From NCBI GenBank assembly GCA_964461135.1, contig CAYWTB010000076.1, positions 1-22,279 of the forward strand: a stretch of 22,279 nt of DNA, read 5' to 3'. Every line of letters starts with the position of its first letter. Position 1 is the first letter of the stretch. The position numbers and the translations under genes were made by a program. The notes below the pieces were generated by a model. The model was given only the letters and a program-made list of their open reading frames with translations, had not been told where the DNA came from and ran no database searches. The stretch comes from RQOF01 sp964461135 (GTDB taxonomy: Bacteria > Calditrichota > Calditrichia > RBG-13-44-9). Below are positions 7,002-16,900 of this stretch, in pieces.

Positions 7002-8063
7002 TCAGATGACGAATTGAAAAGTAATTACCCCGGTTTGATCCTGCCGGATCCCGCTGGTTGTCAGAGCTGCAAATTTCCAGTTTTTCAGAGCAGCGATCAC
7101 CATCTGGTCCCATTGCGACGACCCGCTGGTTCTTTCGATAATGACATTTTCCTTAACCGTTCCGTTTTCCATAACGGTAAAACGCAGGGCAATTGTAGCA
7201 CCCACTCCCTGTCTTTTGGCCCATGGCGGGAAAGGCGGAATTATTTTCTTAACTATTTCGCGGTTGGCCAGGGCACCGGTAATAATGGTCTGGGTTTCTT
7301 TCGGCTTCGTCAGTGGTTCTTCTTTTTTGCGAGCAGGGGTGGAAGGACCGATATTCTGCGGTGAAGCAATTACAGGTGCATTATTTTTACCAGCCTGCAG
7401 GTCTATCTGAGGTTTGCCGCTTTGCCCGAATGATACTGCTCCCTGGGATTGGGAACCCGATGCTGCCAGTAGATCTCTGTTACTTCCCAGTTCTATGGAA
7501 GCTGGCTTGCTGGTTTTATCATCGTTCTTTATGCCGATGGCCGGTGAAACCGCAAGGACATTTTTCCCATCATCAGCACCGGGGGCCACTGGCTCGTATT
7601 GCTTCATATTTATGGGTGCCTGTTCACGGGGGGCGTCAAGAAAAATTCTGTCATTTCCCAACACAATGGGGGCATTGGATGATTGCGGAGTAAGCTGGGG
7701 AGATTGCTGTTCCTGTTGGGATGGAACATTCTCTGCAATGGATGGAGGTAAGATCGGAGCGGGTTGTCTCTTTTTAATAGTCTCTTCAGGCGGTTTCTCA
7801 ACCTCGGTCATGTCAATAAATTTTATCTCCCGAATAGGAGGTTCAGCCGGTTGATCAAGCACTCCCAGGCCCAGGTAAACCAGAAGGGCAAAGAAATGAA
7901 TCACTAGAGACAGGGAAAGGCTGCTGGACAATCGGTAACGGGATTCCATTACCAGTTTTTTCCAGCTGTTGGCCAGAAATTTTTTCAGCAGATTGCCCTC
8001 TGTGGTCCATTGGTTTACCAGGGATAAGAGGTCGGATTTTACTTTTATCGATCGCTTGAACAT
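7002..8063 (-). CDS. TonB-family energy transducer, 353 aa
   Basis: TonB proteins carry energy from ExbBD in the inner membrane to an outer-membrane partner. Residues 1-48 form an unusually long basic cytoplasmic N-terminus. One membrane helix follows (about 49-68) with S52-LVI-H56, matching the functional S-x3-H motif of TonB/TolA. Residues about 70-260 are rich in Pro, Gln and Ser, as expected for a periplasm-spanning linker. Residues about 262-353 are the TonB C-terminal domain: IPPFPPWAKRQGVGATIALR, VMENGTVKENVIIERTSGS and LKNWKF. AAGGA precedes the ATG by 4 nt. It lies 14 nt after the second exbD. Its partner may be the PorV-like protein or an unseen receptor; no TonB-dependent receptor is encoded here. 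Confidence 0.92.
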   Translation of the reverse strand: MFKRSIKVKSDLLSLVNQWTTEGNLLKKFLANSWKKLVMESRYRLSSSLSLSLVIHFFALLVYLGLGVLDQPAEPPIREIKFIDMTEVEKPPEETIKKRQPAPILPPSIAENVPSQQEQQSPQLTPQSSNAPIVLGNDRIFLDAPREQAPINMKQYEPVAPGADDGKNVLAVSPAIGIKNDDKTSKPASIELGSNRDLLAASGSQSQGAVSFGQSGKPQIDLQAGKNNAPVIASPQNIGPSTPARKKEEPLTKPKETQTIITGALANREIVKKIIPPFPPWAKRQGVGATIALRFTVMENGTVKENVIIERTSGSSQWDQMVIAALKNWKFAALTTSGIRQDQTGVITFQFVI

Positions 8064-8077
8064 AGTATCCTTTTCCG

Positions 8078-8479
8078 TTATAAGCTTCCTCGGTTCCGCT
8101 GAAGGGTGGCAACCGCCATCCGGGTTGCACCCGCGTGTTTTGCAATTGTCAGGATATTAAGTACTTCCTGATGGGTAAGATTTTTATCGGCCCGGATGAC
8201 CACCAGGCGATCTGGATATTCCTTCAGCATGGCAGCCAGTTCGCTCTGCAGATTCCGGGGTAATACCTCTTTTTCATTTAAAGCCAGGATATTATCGCGG
8301 GAACATGAAATGGTAATATTGGATTGTGATTTGGATTCCACCGTCCGGGCTTTGGGAAGGTCAATCTCCAGGTTAGTAGGGACCATCATCAATGGTGACG
8401 TGACCATAAAAACAATCACCAGGATCAGCGCCACTCCCACCAGCGGTGTTACATCTATTTTGTTAATAGGTCCTTGCAT
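8078..8479 (-). CDS. exbD: ExbD/TolR-family protein lacking the channel aspartate
   Basis: The 133-residue product has a short N-terminus, one helix (about 13-32) and a periplasmic domain with LVVIRADKNLTHQEVLNIL, typical of ExbD/TolR. In the helix the family usually reads T-P-L-V-D; here it is DVTPLVGVALIL, so Gly15 (codon GGA, plus strand 8435-8437) replaces the aspartate that carries protons in ExbD/TolR. The rest of the protein looks intact (length, fold blocks, GGGAG ribosome-binding site 5 nt from ATG), so it is not a decaying gene. It lies 12 nt behind a normal exbD. An asymmetric ExbD heterodimer or a structural subunit is possible. Confidence 0.93.
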   Translation of the reverse strand: MQGPINKIDVTPLVGVALILVIVFMVTSPLMMVPTNLEIDLPKARTVESKSQSNITISCSRDNILALNEKEVLPRNLQSELAAMLKEYPDRLVVIRADKNLTHQEVLNILTIAKHAGATRMAVATLQRNRGSL

Positions 8480-8491
8480 ACAGGCTCCCGG

Positions 8492-8926
8492 TTACTTCTT
8501 TCTTTTAATTATTGATAATTGCTGGGCACCAAGCTGTTTGGCCTGGTCCAGAATTCCTACCACGCGGTCATGTAAAACATTGGGTTCTGCGCTGACTACT
8601 ACCAGTTTATCTTTACTTGATTCTATCAGGGCTGCGAGGGTATCTGCCAGTGAGTCCGCTTCGACGACGTAGCCGTTTAATTCTACCGTCCCGTCTTCTT
8701 TCAGGTTAATTTCCGCCTTCAGTTCTGTCTCTTCCATCTGGGTTTGGGCTTTTTTCATTGCAGGTGTTGATACATTAATTCCTGATTGCATCACCAACGG
8801 AAAAGAGACCATGAATATAATCACCAGTGTTAGGGATACATCGATGAGAGGAGTAAGATTTATCTCGGTTACACCACCCTTTTTTCCATTTTTGCGCTCA
8901 TTCATGGTGAATTTTGTGCCTATCAT
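8492..8926 (-). CDS. exbD: ExbD/TolR-family proton-channel subunit
   Basis: The 144-residue product has a basic N-terminus (NERKNGKKGG), one helix with the canonical EINLTPLIDVSL motif carrying Asp29, the expected proton carrier, and a periplasmic domain (KLVVVSAEPNVLHDRVVGIL). In ExbB5-ExbD2 type motors this Asp sits in the ExbB pore. GAGGT is 4 nt from ATG, and the gene lies 17 nt after exbB. Its Asp contrasts with the Gly in the next gene. Confidence 0.95.
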   Translation of the reverse strand: MIGTKFTMNERKNGKKGGVTEINLTPLIDVSLTLVIIFMVSFPLVMQSGINVSTPAMKKAQTQMEETELKAEINLKEDGTVELNGYVVEADSLADTLAALIESSKDKLVVVSAEPNVLHDRVVGILDQAKQLGAQQLSIIKRKK

Positions 8927-8943
8927 AAGTACCTCGATCCGTT

Positions 8944-9561
8944 TTATTGAACCTTGAATCCCAGCATCACCATCACTTTTTTGCTGACTGATTCAATCTC
9001 ATTCATAATGGTATCCACACGGCGAAGGTAATAGTTGTAGAAAACAACGGCAGGAACAGCTACCACCAGTCCGGCAGCCGTGGTTATCAGTGCCTCGGCA
9101 ATACCAGCTGAGATAACTGAAGGACCAGCTGATCCCGAGACGGCCAGTGAATGGAAAGCCCTGATAATTCCTATTACTGTTCCAAAAAGACCGATGAGTG
9201 GCGATATATTACCCAGCGTACCAAGAACCGTTAAGTTTTTTTCCAGTTTCGTCCGTTGTTCTATGGCCATGGCATCCATGATTTCAGCCATCGCCTTGCT
9301 GCTGTTGTTGGATTCCTCCAGGCCGGATTTTACCACAGCCGCCAGTGGAGCCAGCGAAGAATTACAAACCGAGATTGCTTTTTCCAGGCCATCATTGCGG
9401 AAGGCATCTTTTATTTTAATAAAGAAGCGATCGGCATCAATGGTGGTGTGTTTATAGTACAGCCAGCGCTCGAAAATCATGGTAAGTGCCACCACTGAAC
9501 AGGCCATCAGGATAAGCATGGTAAAACTGGACCGCAGCGTGTCAACAATATTTAGTTCCAT
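8944..9561 (-). CDS. exbB: ExbB/TolQ/MotA-family proton-channel subunit
   Basis: The 205-residue product has three helices: about 13-32, a second around 110-135 (TLGNISPLIGLFGTVIGIIR) and a third around 150-178 (ISAGIAEALITTAAGLVVAV), with a cytoplasmic loop between the first two. The two conserved blocks are the MotA/TolQ/ExbB signature that lines the proton pathway. It would form the pentameric stator around the ExbD helices. GGGAG is 7 nt before ATG. It follows the TPR gene by 56 nt and is followed closely by two exbD genes and tonB. Confidence 0.96.
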   Translation of the reverse strand: MELNIVDTLRSSFTMLILMACSVVALTMIFERWLYYKHTTIDADRFFIKIKDAFRNDGLEKAISVCNSSLAPLAAVVKSGLEESNNSSKAMAEIMDAMAIEQRTKLEKNLTVLGTLGNISPLIGLFGTVIGIIRAFHSLAVSGSAGPSVISAGIAEALITTAAGLVVAVPAVVFYNYYLRRVDTIMNEIESVSKKVMVMLGFKVQ

Positions 9562-9617
9562 CTTACTACTCCCATTTTTATTTTTTTCCTGTCTGTTTTT
9601 ATTTTTTAAAAAGTTTC

Positions 9618-12600
9618 CTACTGGTTTGGATTAGCCTGAACCTGCAGCATATTTATCCGTTCTCTGGCCGCAACCGTCCAGCGCTCTTCATTGGTGCTGG
9701 AGGCTAGAAGTTCGTAAGTGGAAATAGCCTTTTGCGCATCCCCGCGACTTTCATAAATTGCCGCTAGCTGTGCCAGTGCACTGAGGCGGTAATAATTGTC
9801 TCCGCTATTAGAATTTACCGCCGCCTGAAATACTTTTTCCGCCTTGGCCGGTTGATCCTGTGAAACATGGATCATCCCTAACCGGTAACAGGCTTCCATG
9901 CAAATTTCCGGATTATCTGTTTTGCGGAGAGTTTCAAATATGGCAATGGATTCACTGGTTTTACCCGTATCGAACAGCAGCCGGGCAACCTGAAGTTTTA
10001 TGGCATTTTGGTCCTCGGCAGCCGGATATTTTTCCAGGTAGGTCTTAAAAGTAGCCAGGGCTTTTTCATTATCCTTCAGACGATCATAACACCAGCCGGA
10101 ATTCTTCAAAGCCGGTCCGTAATATTCCGATTCTGGATATTCAACGATTACTTTGGAAAAATAATCAATGGCGGAAAGGTAGCTTTCGGTCTGATAATAT
10201 CCCACTCCCAACAGAAAATACGCTTCAGGCGACTGGGAACTGCCGGGGAAATACTGGACAAAACGTAATAATTCATCGGTCGCCGATTTATAATTACCCT
10301 CGGAAATGTAACATTTGGATAGCGCAAATTGGGCATCAACTGCATAGGAAGAATTGGGATAAAGGGTCAGTATCTCTTTAAAAGCTTCAATAGCCGCCTG
10401 GTAATTCTTTTCCTGATAGTGATTAACGGCAATGCGATAGCGGGCGTCTATTGCCAGGTCCGAATTGGATGTCTGTTCAATCACTTTTTGAAGGGTTTCC
10501 GAGGCACGGTCGATCTGACCCAGCTGATAATAGCTCAGTTGAATACCTTCCATGGCTTCTTTGTTTTTTTCATCTTGCGGATACTTCTCTATGAACTGCT
10601 GATAACGGGAAACTGCTGCCTCATAATCACCGGCATTGTATGCAGACTGTCCCAGTTTCAAAGCACTTTCTACAGCCAGAGTATTCTGAGGATACCGGCT
10701 GATGAGAAGTTCATACATTGAATCTGCTTCAGAGAAATGATTAGCCCGGAAGTAAACATCGGCAATATTAAATAAAGCCTCAGGTGCCAAATCGGAAGCG
10801 GGATATTCCACGGCCAGTTTGTCCCAGGTTTCGATTGCCTGAACATAATATTGTAAACGGTAATAACACTGGGCACTACGGAATAATGAACGGATCACTA
10901 GGGGAGATAATTCGGGTGCCTGGTTCGACCTGGCTGATGAAGGATAGGATTTAAGCGCCTCGGTATAATCCTGTTTGAAAAACTGAACAGTGGCATATCC
11001 ATAATCCACCAGAGTTTTGTTAATACCATGTGCTTCCTTTCTGATGGCTTTAAATAAGGGGAGGGCAGCTTCCGGCCCTGAGACCTGCAACTGACACCAC
11101 GCTTTTCCGATGCGTGCTTTCTCGGCTAAATCATCCGTCATATTCGTCTCAGCCAGATTGTATTCAAGCTGCGCCTGGTCGTAATGTTTCAGAAAATAGG
11201 CAGATTCGGCCATCAGCAAATGATTGGCCCTCTGCCAGTAATCCGGTTCCTCAGTGCTCACTTTTTTGGGGATTGATGCATTGCGGGTAATAACTTTCTG
11301 ATAATCGTTTTTTCTGAAGTCAAAATTCTGCAGAGCGAAATATGCCACATCGAAAAATGGACTTTTCTGGTTCTGCTGGACAATCTGATCGAAATAACGC
11401 TGACTGTTGCGGGGATTCTCATTAATACCCAGCAGAAAGTATACAGCCGGTGACAGTTCGTCTTTCTGGTAAAGGCTGATAAACTGTCGTAAACTCACCA
11501 GTGCTCCGGTACTATCCCCTTTTTCCATTTCCGCCAGGGCGGCTTTCAATTTGGCCAGCGGGGCGAGGGGAGACTGCAGATCGACGGATGCCAGGTTATG
11601 AAACAACAGAATGGATCGGTTTAATTTTTCAGGATCTGAAGTTCCCTGACGCCGCAGGCATTCTGCTTCCATATATTTAAAATAACTGCCATTCTCAGGT
11701 GCGGGTGCAAACCGGAACTCCGCAAGGGCGTTATCCAGCTCATTAAGATTCATGTATATCCATCCCAGGCGGAAATGGATTCCATCGGCATTGGAGAGTC
11801 CGCTATCCAACAGACGTTTGAATTCAGAGCGTGCTGCCAGCCAGTCTCCGGCACGCATAAATACTTCCGCTGCCTGAAATAAAGCCTGTTGTGCTTCTGC
11901 TGTATTGGGATATCGGTCGTGCAGTTTTTTATAGACACTCACTGCCATTATGCGGTTGCCGGCAAGCTCATGAGCCCGGGCCAGGTAAAAAAGACCTGCC
12001 TGGGTCTGAGTATTTTCCATTAAAGTGATTGCTTGTTCCGGTTGATTCTGGGAAATGGCACTTCTGGCTCTCAGAATAATAATTCTTTCATCCTTCACTT
12101 CCGCAGGATCCGCAGAGGTAAGCACGGTTAGCAGGGAATCGCAGGCTGTCCATTTGTCCTGATCGGCCGCAATCCAGGCGAGTCCCAGTAATGCTTCCTG
12201 CCTGTAGAAGGGATGATACCGTCCGGTAAGGACTTTATTGAAGAATGATGTGGCGGATTTGATGTCCTGTTTTTTTAAATAGAGTGTGGCTGTCCGTAAC
12301 CAGGCTTCACTGGCCATGGATTCCGGTAATTTCCAGCTGTAATCGCTGAATTTCTGAAGTTCCAGCAGAGCTTTGTCAACCTGATTGTCACGTTCGTAAA
12401 CCGCCGCCGCCAGAAGGATTGCCCGCCCATTCAGAATAGAATCTTTGGCGGTGCGCTGGACTTCCTTTAATAAATCGATAACCTCCTGTACGGCTGCGCG
12501 CTGCTGAAATAATGAAGCAGCCTGTTCAAATTGATGCCATGGGGTTACAGCTTCCTGAGCGAATAAACCCGTTGACAATATCAGAATCATCAGACTTCCC

Positions 12601-12641
12601 GTGACACCGATCTTGGTGTGACGAAATCGATGTTTGGTCAT
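9618..12641 (-). CDS. Giant periplasmic TPR-repeat protein, 1007 aa
   Basis: Residues 1-28 are a signal peptide (core TGSLMILILSTGLFAQ). The rest is an almost continuous array of TPR-like helix pairs, roughly twenty, clearest in the C-terminal half: ALFNIADVYFRANHFSEAD, LALGQSAYNAGDYEAAVSRY-like units, AIEAFKEILTLYPNSSYA and YFLLGVGYYQTESYLSAIDY. Many units end in a YP turn. TPRs are protein-binding scaffolds; a periplasmic place between the PorV-like outer-membrane protein and the ExbBD motor is consistent with gene order. The C-terminal TPRs resemble those of YbgF/CpoB of Tol-Pal, but the array is much longer than that family. AGGTGG precedes the ATG closely. Confidence 0.92.
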   Translation of the reverse strand: MTKHRFRHTKIGVTGSLMILILSTGLFAQEAVTPWHQFEQAASLFQQRAAVQEVIDLLKEVQRTAKDSILNGRAILLAAAVYERDNQVDKALLELQKFSDYSWKLPESMASEAWLRTATLYLKKQDIKSATSFFNKVLTGRYHPFYRQEALLGLAWIAADQDKWTACDSLLTVLTSADPAEVKDERIIILRARSAISQNQPEQAITLMENTQTQAGLFYLARAHELAGNRIMAVSVYKKLHDRYPNTAEAQQALFQAAEVFMRAGDWLAARSEFKRLLDSGLSNADGIHFRLGWIYMNLNELDNALAEFRFAPAPENGSYFKYMEAECLRRQGTSDPEKLNRSILLFHNLASVDLQSPLAPLAKLKAALAEMEKGDSTGALVSLRQFISLYQKDELSPAVYFLLGINENPRNSQRYFDQIVQQNQKSPFFDVAYFALQNFDFRKNDYQKVITRNASIPKKVSTEEPDYWQRANHLLMAESAYFLKHYDQAQLEYNLAETNMTDDLAEKARIGKAWCQLQVSGPEAALPLFKAIRKEAHGINKTLVDYGYATVQFFKQDYTEALKSYPSSARSNQAPELSPLVIRSLFRSAQCYYRLQYYVQAIETWDKLAVEYPASDLAPEALFNIADVYFRANHFSEADSMYELLISRYPQNTLAVESALKLGQSAYNAGDYEAAVSRYQQFIEKYPQDEKNKEAMEGIQLSYYQLGQIDRASETLQKVIEQTSNSDLAIDARYRIAVNHYQEKNYQAAIEAFKEILTLYPNSSYAVDAQFALSKCYISEGNYKSATDELLRFVQYFPGSSQSPEAYFLLGVGYYQTESYLSAIDYFSKVIVEYPESEYYGPALKNSGWCYDRLKDNEKALATFKTYLEKYPAAEDQNAIKLQVARLLFDTGKTSESIAIFETLRKTDNPEICMEACYRLGMIHVSQDQPAKAEKVFQAAVNSNSGDNYYRLSALAQLAAIYESRGDAQKAISTYELLASSTNEERWTVAARERINMLQVQANPNQ

Positions 12642-12679
12642 AATCCACCTTTATTTATACGCAATATTTTATTTCGTCT

Positions 12680-13933
12680 TTATTCTTCCGGCCCGAGTCC
12701 CAATGTACCGGCCGGACCCTGGGTATCAATGGTCACCAGTGTCCCTTCGCCCTTGAGGTTTTCTCCCTCCAGGGTCCATATTTCAAAGCGGTATTTGAAT
12801 TTACCGTCATCCGCCAGAGCACCGGTATTGTCCCGTCCATCCCAGACAATTTCTTCAGGGATCAATCCTCTTTCCGAGAAACTGCGGATTATATTTCCTT
12901 TTTTGTCAATAATTTCAAATGACCATTGTCGGATGGCGGAGCGGCTCTTGGCATGGAGGGATATATGAGAAACGTTTTGTTCACCCGTGGGTGAGAATAT
13001 ATCAGGAGCCGCTTCGGCGCCCACGCTAAAACCACCAAATGCATATTTCAAAGCAAAAGTATGATTCAGACCGAATTCGGAAACACTTTTACTGCCGTAA
13101 TCCACTCCCATTTGATTCCAGGTAAATCCTACTCCCAGGGTAAAACGACCGTTGTTCAGGCCGCCCCGGATTGCCAGATTATCCATGGCCCTGTATTCGG
13201 TTCCCACATTCAGCAGAGCGGATTCCCAGCCGATAATCTTGGCCACATCCATGCTGAAAATCAGTTTATTTTCAAAGAAAGGCATGGCTGCCCCCAGTCT
13301 TATCTGCATGGGATAGTTCTGAGACTCCGCATCCAGTTTCATGGAGGGAGATATGACGTTCATCAGCATCAGGCCTGCTTCCAGCCGATCGAAAAGACGC
13401 GTTTTCATGGCCAGGTCCAGACCATGGCCGGTTCCGGAAAAATCCAGCATGTTTTGAGTGACTAGTTTATAATTTAAACCGGCAGAAAAACCCTGAAATA
13501 TCTCTTTGGACCAGGAAAAAAGGAATGCCATATCAGTCAGTCCGAATGACCCCAGTTCCTGATTAAGTTCATTACGCTGATCAAAATCTCCGGAATTCAG
13601 GTAAAGCAGCCCCAGACCAAAACTTCCCATTTTGCGGGTGGGAACAGTTCCTGCCAGATAATCGAAATGAGTATCGAAAAACAGAACCGAATGCATGAAG
13701 TACACCTGGTAAGGATTTTGATTGGCCAGGGCAGCCGGGTTCCAGTAGATGGCGGTGGCATCGTTGGCAAGGGCTGTGTAGGCCTTACCGACCGCCAGGG
13801 CATGTGCACCCACACCCATGTGAAGATAGGTACCGGGCATCCCTGCTTTCCCTTCCTGGGCAGCTGTCTGGCTGATGAAACAGCTTATTAGAAGAATGGA
13901 TAACATGGCAATCAAAACTATTTTATATTTCAT
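12680..13933 (-). CDS. PorV/PorQ-like outer-membrane barrel protein with FlgD-Ig tail, 417 aa
   Basis: A signal peptide (about residues 1-25, ISQTAAQ) is followed by the PorV/UPF0164 opening: GTYLHMGVGAHALAVGKAYT and NDATAIYWNPAALAN. Alternating beta-strands run to about residue 310 (GSFGLGLLYLNSGDF, NAGLNYKLV-like and LNVGTEYRAMDNLAIRGGL), as in an outer-membrane barrel. A FlgD-like Ig module follows (about 325-405: WSFEIIDKKGNIIRSFSE, EEIVWDGRDNTGA). PorV proteins carry T9SS cargo at the outer membrane in Bacteroidota. ATG 13933 is chosen because GGAG lies 6 nt upstream; the frame extends to TTG 13945, but that would place the site inside the gene. It lies 48 nt after the giant Ig protein, a possible client. 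Confidence 0.88.
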   Translation of the reverse strand: MKYKIVLIAMLSILLISCFISQTAAQEGKAGMPGTYLHMGVGAHALAVGKAYTALANDATAIYWNPAALANQNPYQVYFMHSVLFFDTHFDYLAGTVPTRKMGSFGLGLLYLNSGDFDQRNELNQELGSFGLTDMAFLFSWSKEIFQGFSAGLNYKLVTQNMLDFSGTGHGLDLAMKTRLFDRLEAGLMLMNVISPSMKLDAESQNYPMQIRLGAAMPFFENKLIFSMDVAKIIGWESALLNVGTEYRAMDNLAIRGGLNNGRFTLGVGFTWNQMGVDYGSKSVSEFGLNHTFALKYAFGGFSVGAEAAPDIFSPTGEQNVSHISLHAKSRSAIRQWSFEIIDKKGNIIRSFSERGLIPEEIVWDGRDNTGALADDGKFKYRFEIWTLEGENLKGEGTLVTIDTQGPAGTLGLGPEE

Positions 13934-13981
13934 ATTGAGCTCCAACTCGTTTTATCCTTGTGTCATTTTATATAAATCCAT

Positions 13982-16900
13982 TTATCTGACAACTGCGATT
14001 TTCCGGTGTGTATCCATAACAGTGCGGCCGTTGGCAACTGCCTTGGCCATCAGAATGTAACCACCGTTACCTACTTTCTGACCTTTATCATTCCGGCCAT
14101 CCCATATCACTGAATTCGGATGAGTGCTTTGATTACGGCCTATTCCGCCCGGGCTCCCAGCGGCGATACTCTTGGTCCAGACCAGGTTTCCGAAAAGATC
14201 ATAAATCCTGAGGGTTACATCTGCCGCTTCGGGCAAATAATAATCGATTCGTGTTTCCGGTGACATACTGCCAAACGGATTGGGATAGTTGACAGGTACA
14301 CCATCCGGCATGTCTGATGAGGTCAGGTTGATAATAATCTCAAAATCGGCAGAGACCGAATCAACCTCCGCATGCACATAACTGGTTTCCGTAATTTTAC
14401 CGGCGGTAAATTCAATTGAAACCCGGCCCTTACTGTCTGAGATGCCTTCAGTTGAATCTAGAGTACCGGTACCCTGGGTAACGGAGAATGTGACTACTTT
14501 AGCAGGAACCGGATTACCGGCGGCATCATTGAGAGAAGCCAATAAAACCAGTTTTTCCATGGCACGAAGTTCATTTTTTTGTGCAGCCATGGTAATGCTG
14601 GAAACACTTCCCGCAAAAATTTCCAGCGGTTCGGAATAGCCCGCTGCCGTACCGATCTTATCCTCCACTTTTATTCTGACCAGACCTACCGCGTTACAGG
14701 ATTGAGCCAGGCTTCTTCTTCCATTCGCCAGATTCACGGATACAAATTGCAATTCTCCTGCAATCGAGTCGAGCGTGGTTGCATCCACCAGGCTGAAGTT
14801 GACCAGGTGATTTGCGGTGATTACCAGCTCTTCATTGGCATTCTTAAAGAAGATATCCATCTGGAAGGGATCTCCGGCAGCAACCCTTTCCGTACCGAGA
14901 TTGATCTCATAATGCAGGCCACCCACCAGGACTTCCACCTGGGCATCCAGTGAGGTCCGTATATTGGTATTGCTGTTGTCAATAGCCCGGATAATCTGAT
15001 TTCCACCCTGATTCAGTGTAACTGAGAACGAAGTGGTACCTTCCTGCAGATTACTGTTTATCGGTATAACTGTTGCGGAGTTATCGGTAGCAAACAGGCG
15101 AACCTGATCGGAAGCTGCAGACGGAACCACGTTCCAGTAATCATCCACCGCATATACCTCTACCGGAAAAGCTAATCCCGATGTCTGTCGGGTGGGAGTA
15201 TCCCGTCTGCCCGGTGTTTTCAGGGGATCATTCTCGGTATCTCCCGGAAGAATCATTTCGCCGGGAAGCAAGGTAAGCAGCTGGGTGAATTGATTGGGTG
15301 CAACCGTCACACTGTCACTCCAGGCAAGCGGTAGGGTAGTGTTATCCTGTATGGCCGCACTGAAGCGATGTTTGCCGCCAGCCCGCAGGGTAATGGGAAT
15401 TTCAATATCACCGTTGACCAGATTTATTGTATCCGGGATGACGGCAAAACTGTCACTCACCACAACATCCAGCATATCTTCCCGATTGGCCACCAGGTTC
15501 CAGTAGGGATCAACTGCCAGTACATGCAGCATAAAGGAGTCTCCCGCTGTTTGCATGAAAGGTGTGTCTTTTTTGCCGGGAGTTACACCGGGAGTTGCTT
15601 TCTCACCCGGTAAGAGCACCTGCAAACCTGCCAGCGCTTCGGGATATACGGAGAAACCATTGCTGTAACCGGTATGAGTATTGGGTGCCGGGATATAATC
15701 AGCAGCATACAATACCACCTCTGTATCTGACTTGGTTATGGTTAATTGGCCTTCCCAGAATCCGCCGGAAATGGTGACGCCTGTCTGGGATATGGTCCCG
15801 TTTCCGGTGGAGGCGGACAGGATCACTTCACCCTCATAATCCAGCAGGGGATAATTATACTGGTTATGAGCTTCAATTCGCAGATTGAAAGAATTACCGG
15901 CAAGCTGAGAATCCGGAATGGCTGAAAAAACAAAATGATCAATCTGACCGGTAAGTACCGTAAATTCACTGGATGTATCACGTAATGCCGGATGACCCGG
16001 CGAATCCACATATAACTTGTTTTTACCGACAGTTAATAAAGTGATGTCATATATCGCATGGGGGGTATCCTGGGATGTATCCGCAGGCAATGCTGCCGCG
16101 TTGTCGGTGCTGGAAAAGTGTAACTGCAGGGAATCCGGGACTACCGGATTGAACCAGGCATCAGTGGCATAGACGGTCGCCTGGAAGGTAATACCCAGTG
16201 TCTGGGGAGAAGGATAACCGCTTTTTGCCGTGGGTAAGCCGGGAGTCAGTGTTTCGCCGGGTACTAATATTTTCAAACGTGCCAGGGCTCCCGGGAGAAG
16301 GGTAAAGGGATTGCTGTTGCCACGAACGATATCGTCAAAATCATGAATATTTAAGTGTACGCTCTGGGCCGCTTTGGTCAGAATCACCGCACCGCTCCAT
16401 CCGCCATCCGTAAACTGAATGTCGCCCACCAGAATAGTTCCGGGGCCAGTAGAAGCGGTCATGCTGGCCATTTCATTATAACTGCTGACTATGTTGCCGC
16501 TGCCGTCCACCGCATGAACGGTCAGTTGCAGGGTGTCCCCGGCGTACTGGGGACTGTTAATAGGCTCGAACATGAAATTGGCGACCGATCCGGTGATAAC
16601 GTGAACCAGAGGAGAGGTATCGGAAGAAATGGACGAATTTGTCTTATGATTGGCCGTAATCGTCCAGTAACCGGCACTCATGAAACGGAAAGTGGTAAAA
16701 GTAACTGAACCGGAACTAAGAGGAGCATCCAGTGGCAGATTGGCGCTGGCATCGGTGGATGTCAATCCGATGAGGCCGCTGGCCGAGGGAACCGGATTCC
16801 ACCAGTTATCAACTGCATTTACTGTAACTGCAACGGCGTCACCGGCAATCTGGGTTTCTACCGTTCCTGTTTTACCTGGATTTATACCTGGAGTACTCTG

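Noticed and set aside
7141..7854. Several long plus-strand ORFs antisense to the TonB gene
   Set aside because: They are shadows of the Pro/Ser/Gln-rich TonB linker; the minus-strand frame has a clear signature, membrane helix and ribosome-binding site.
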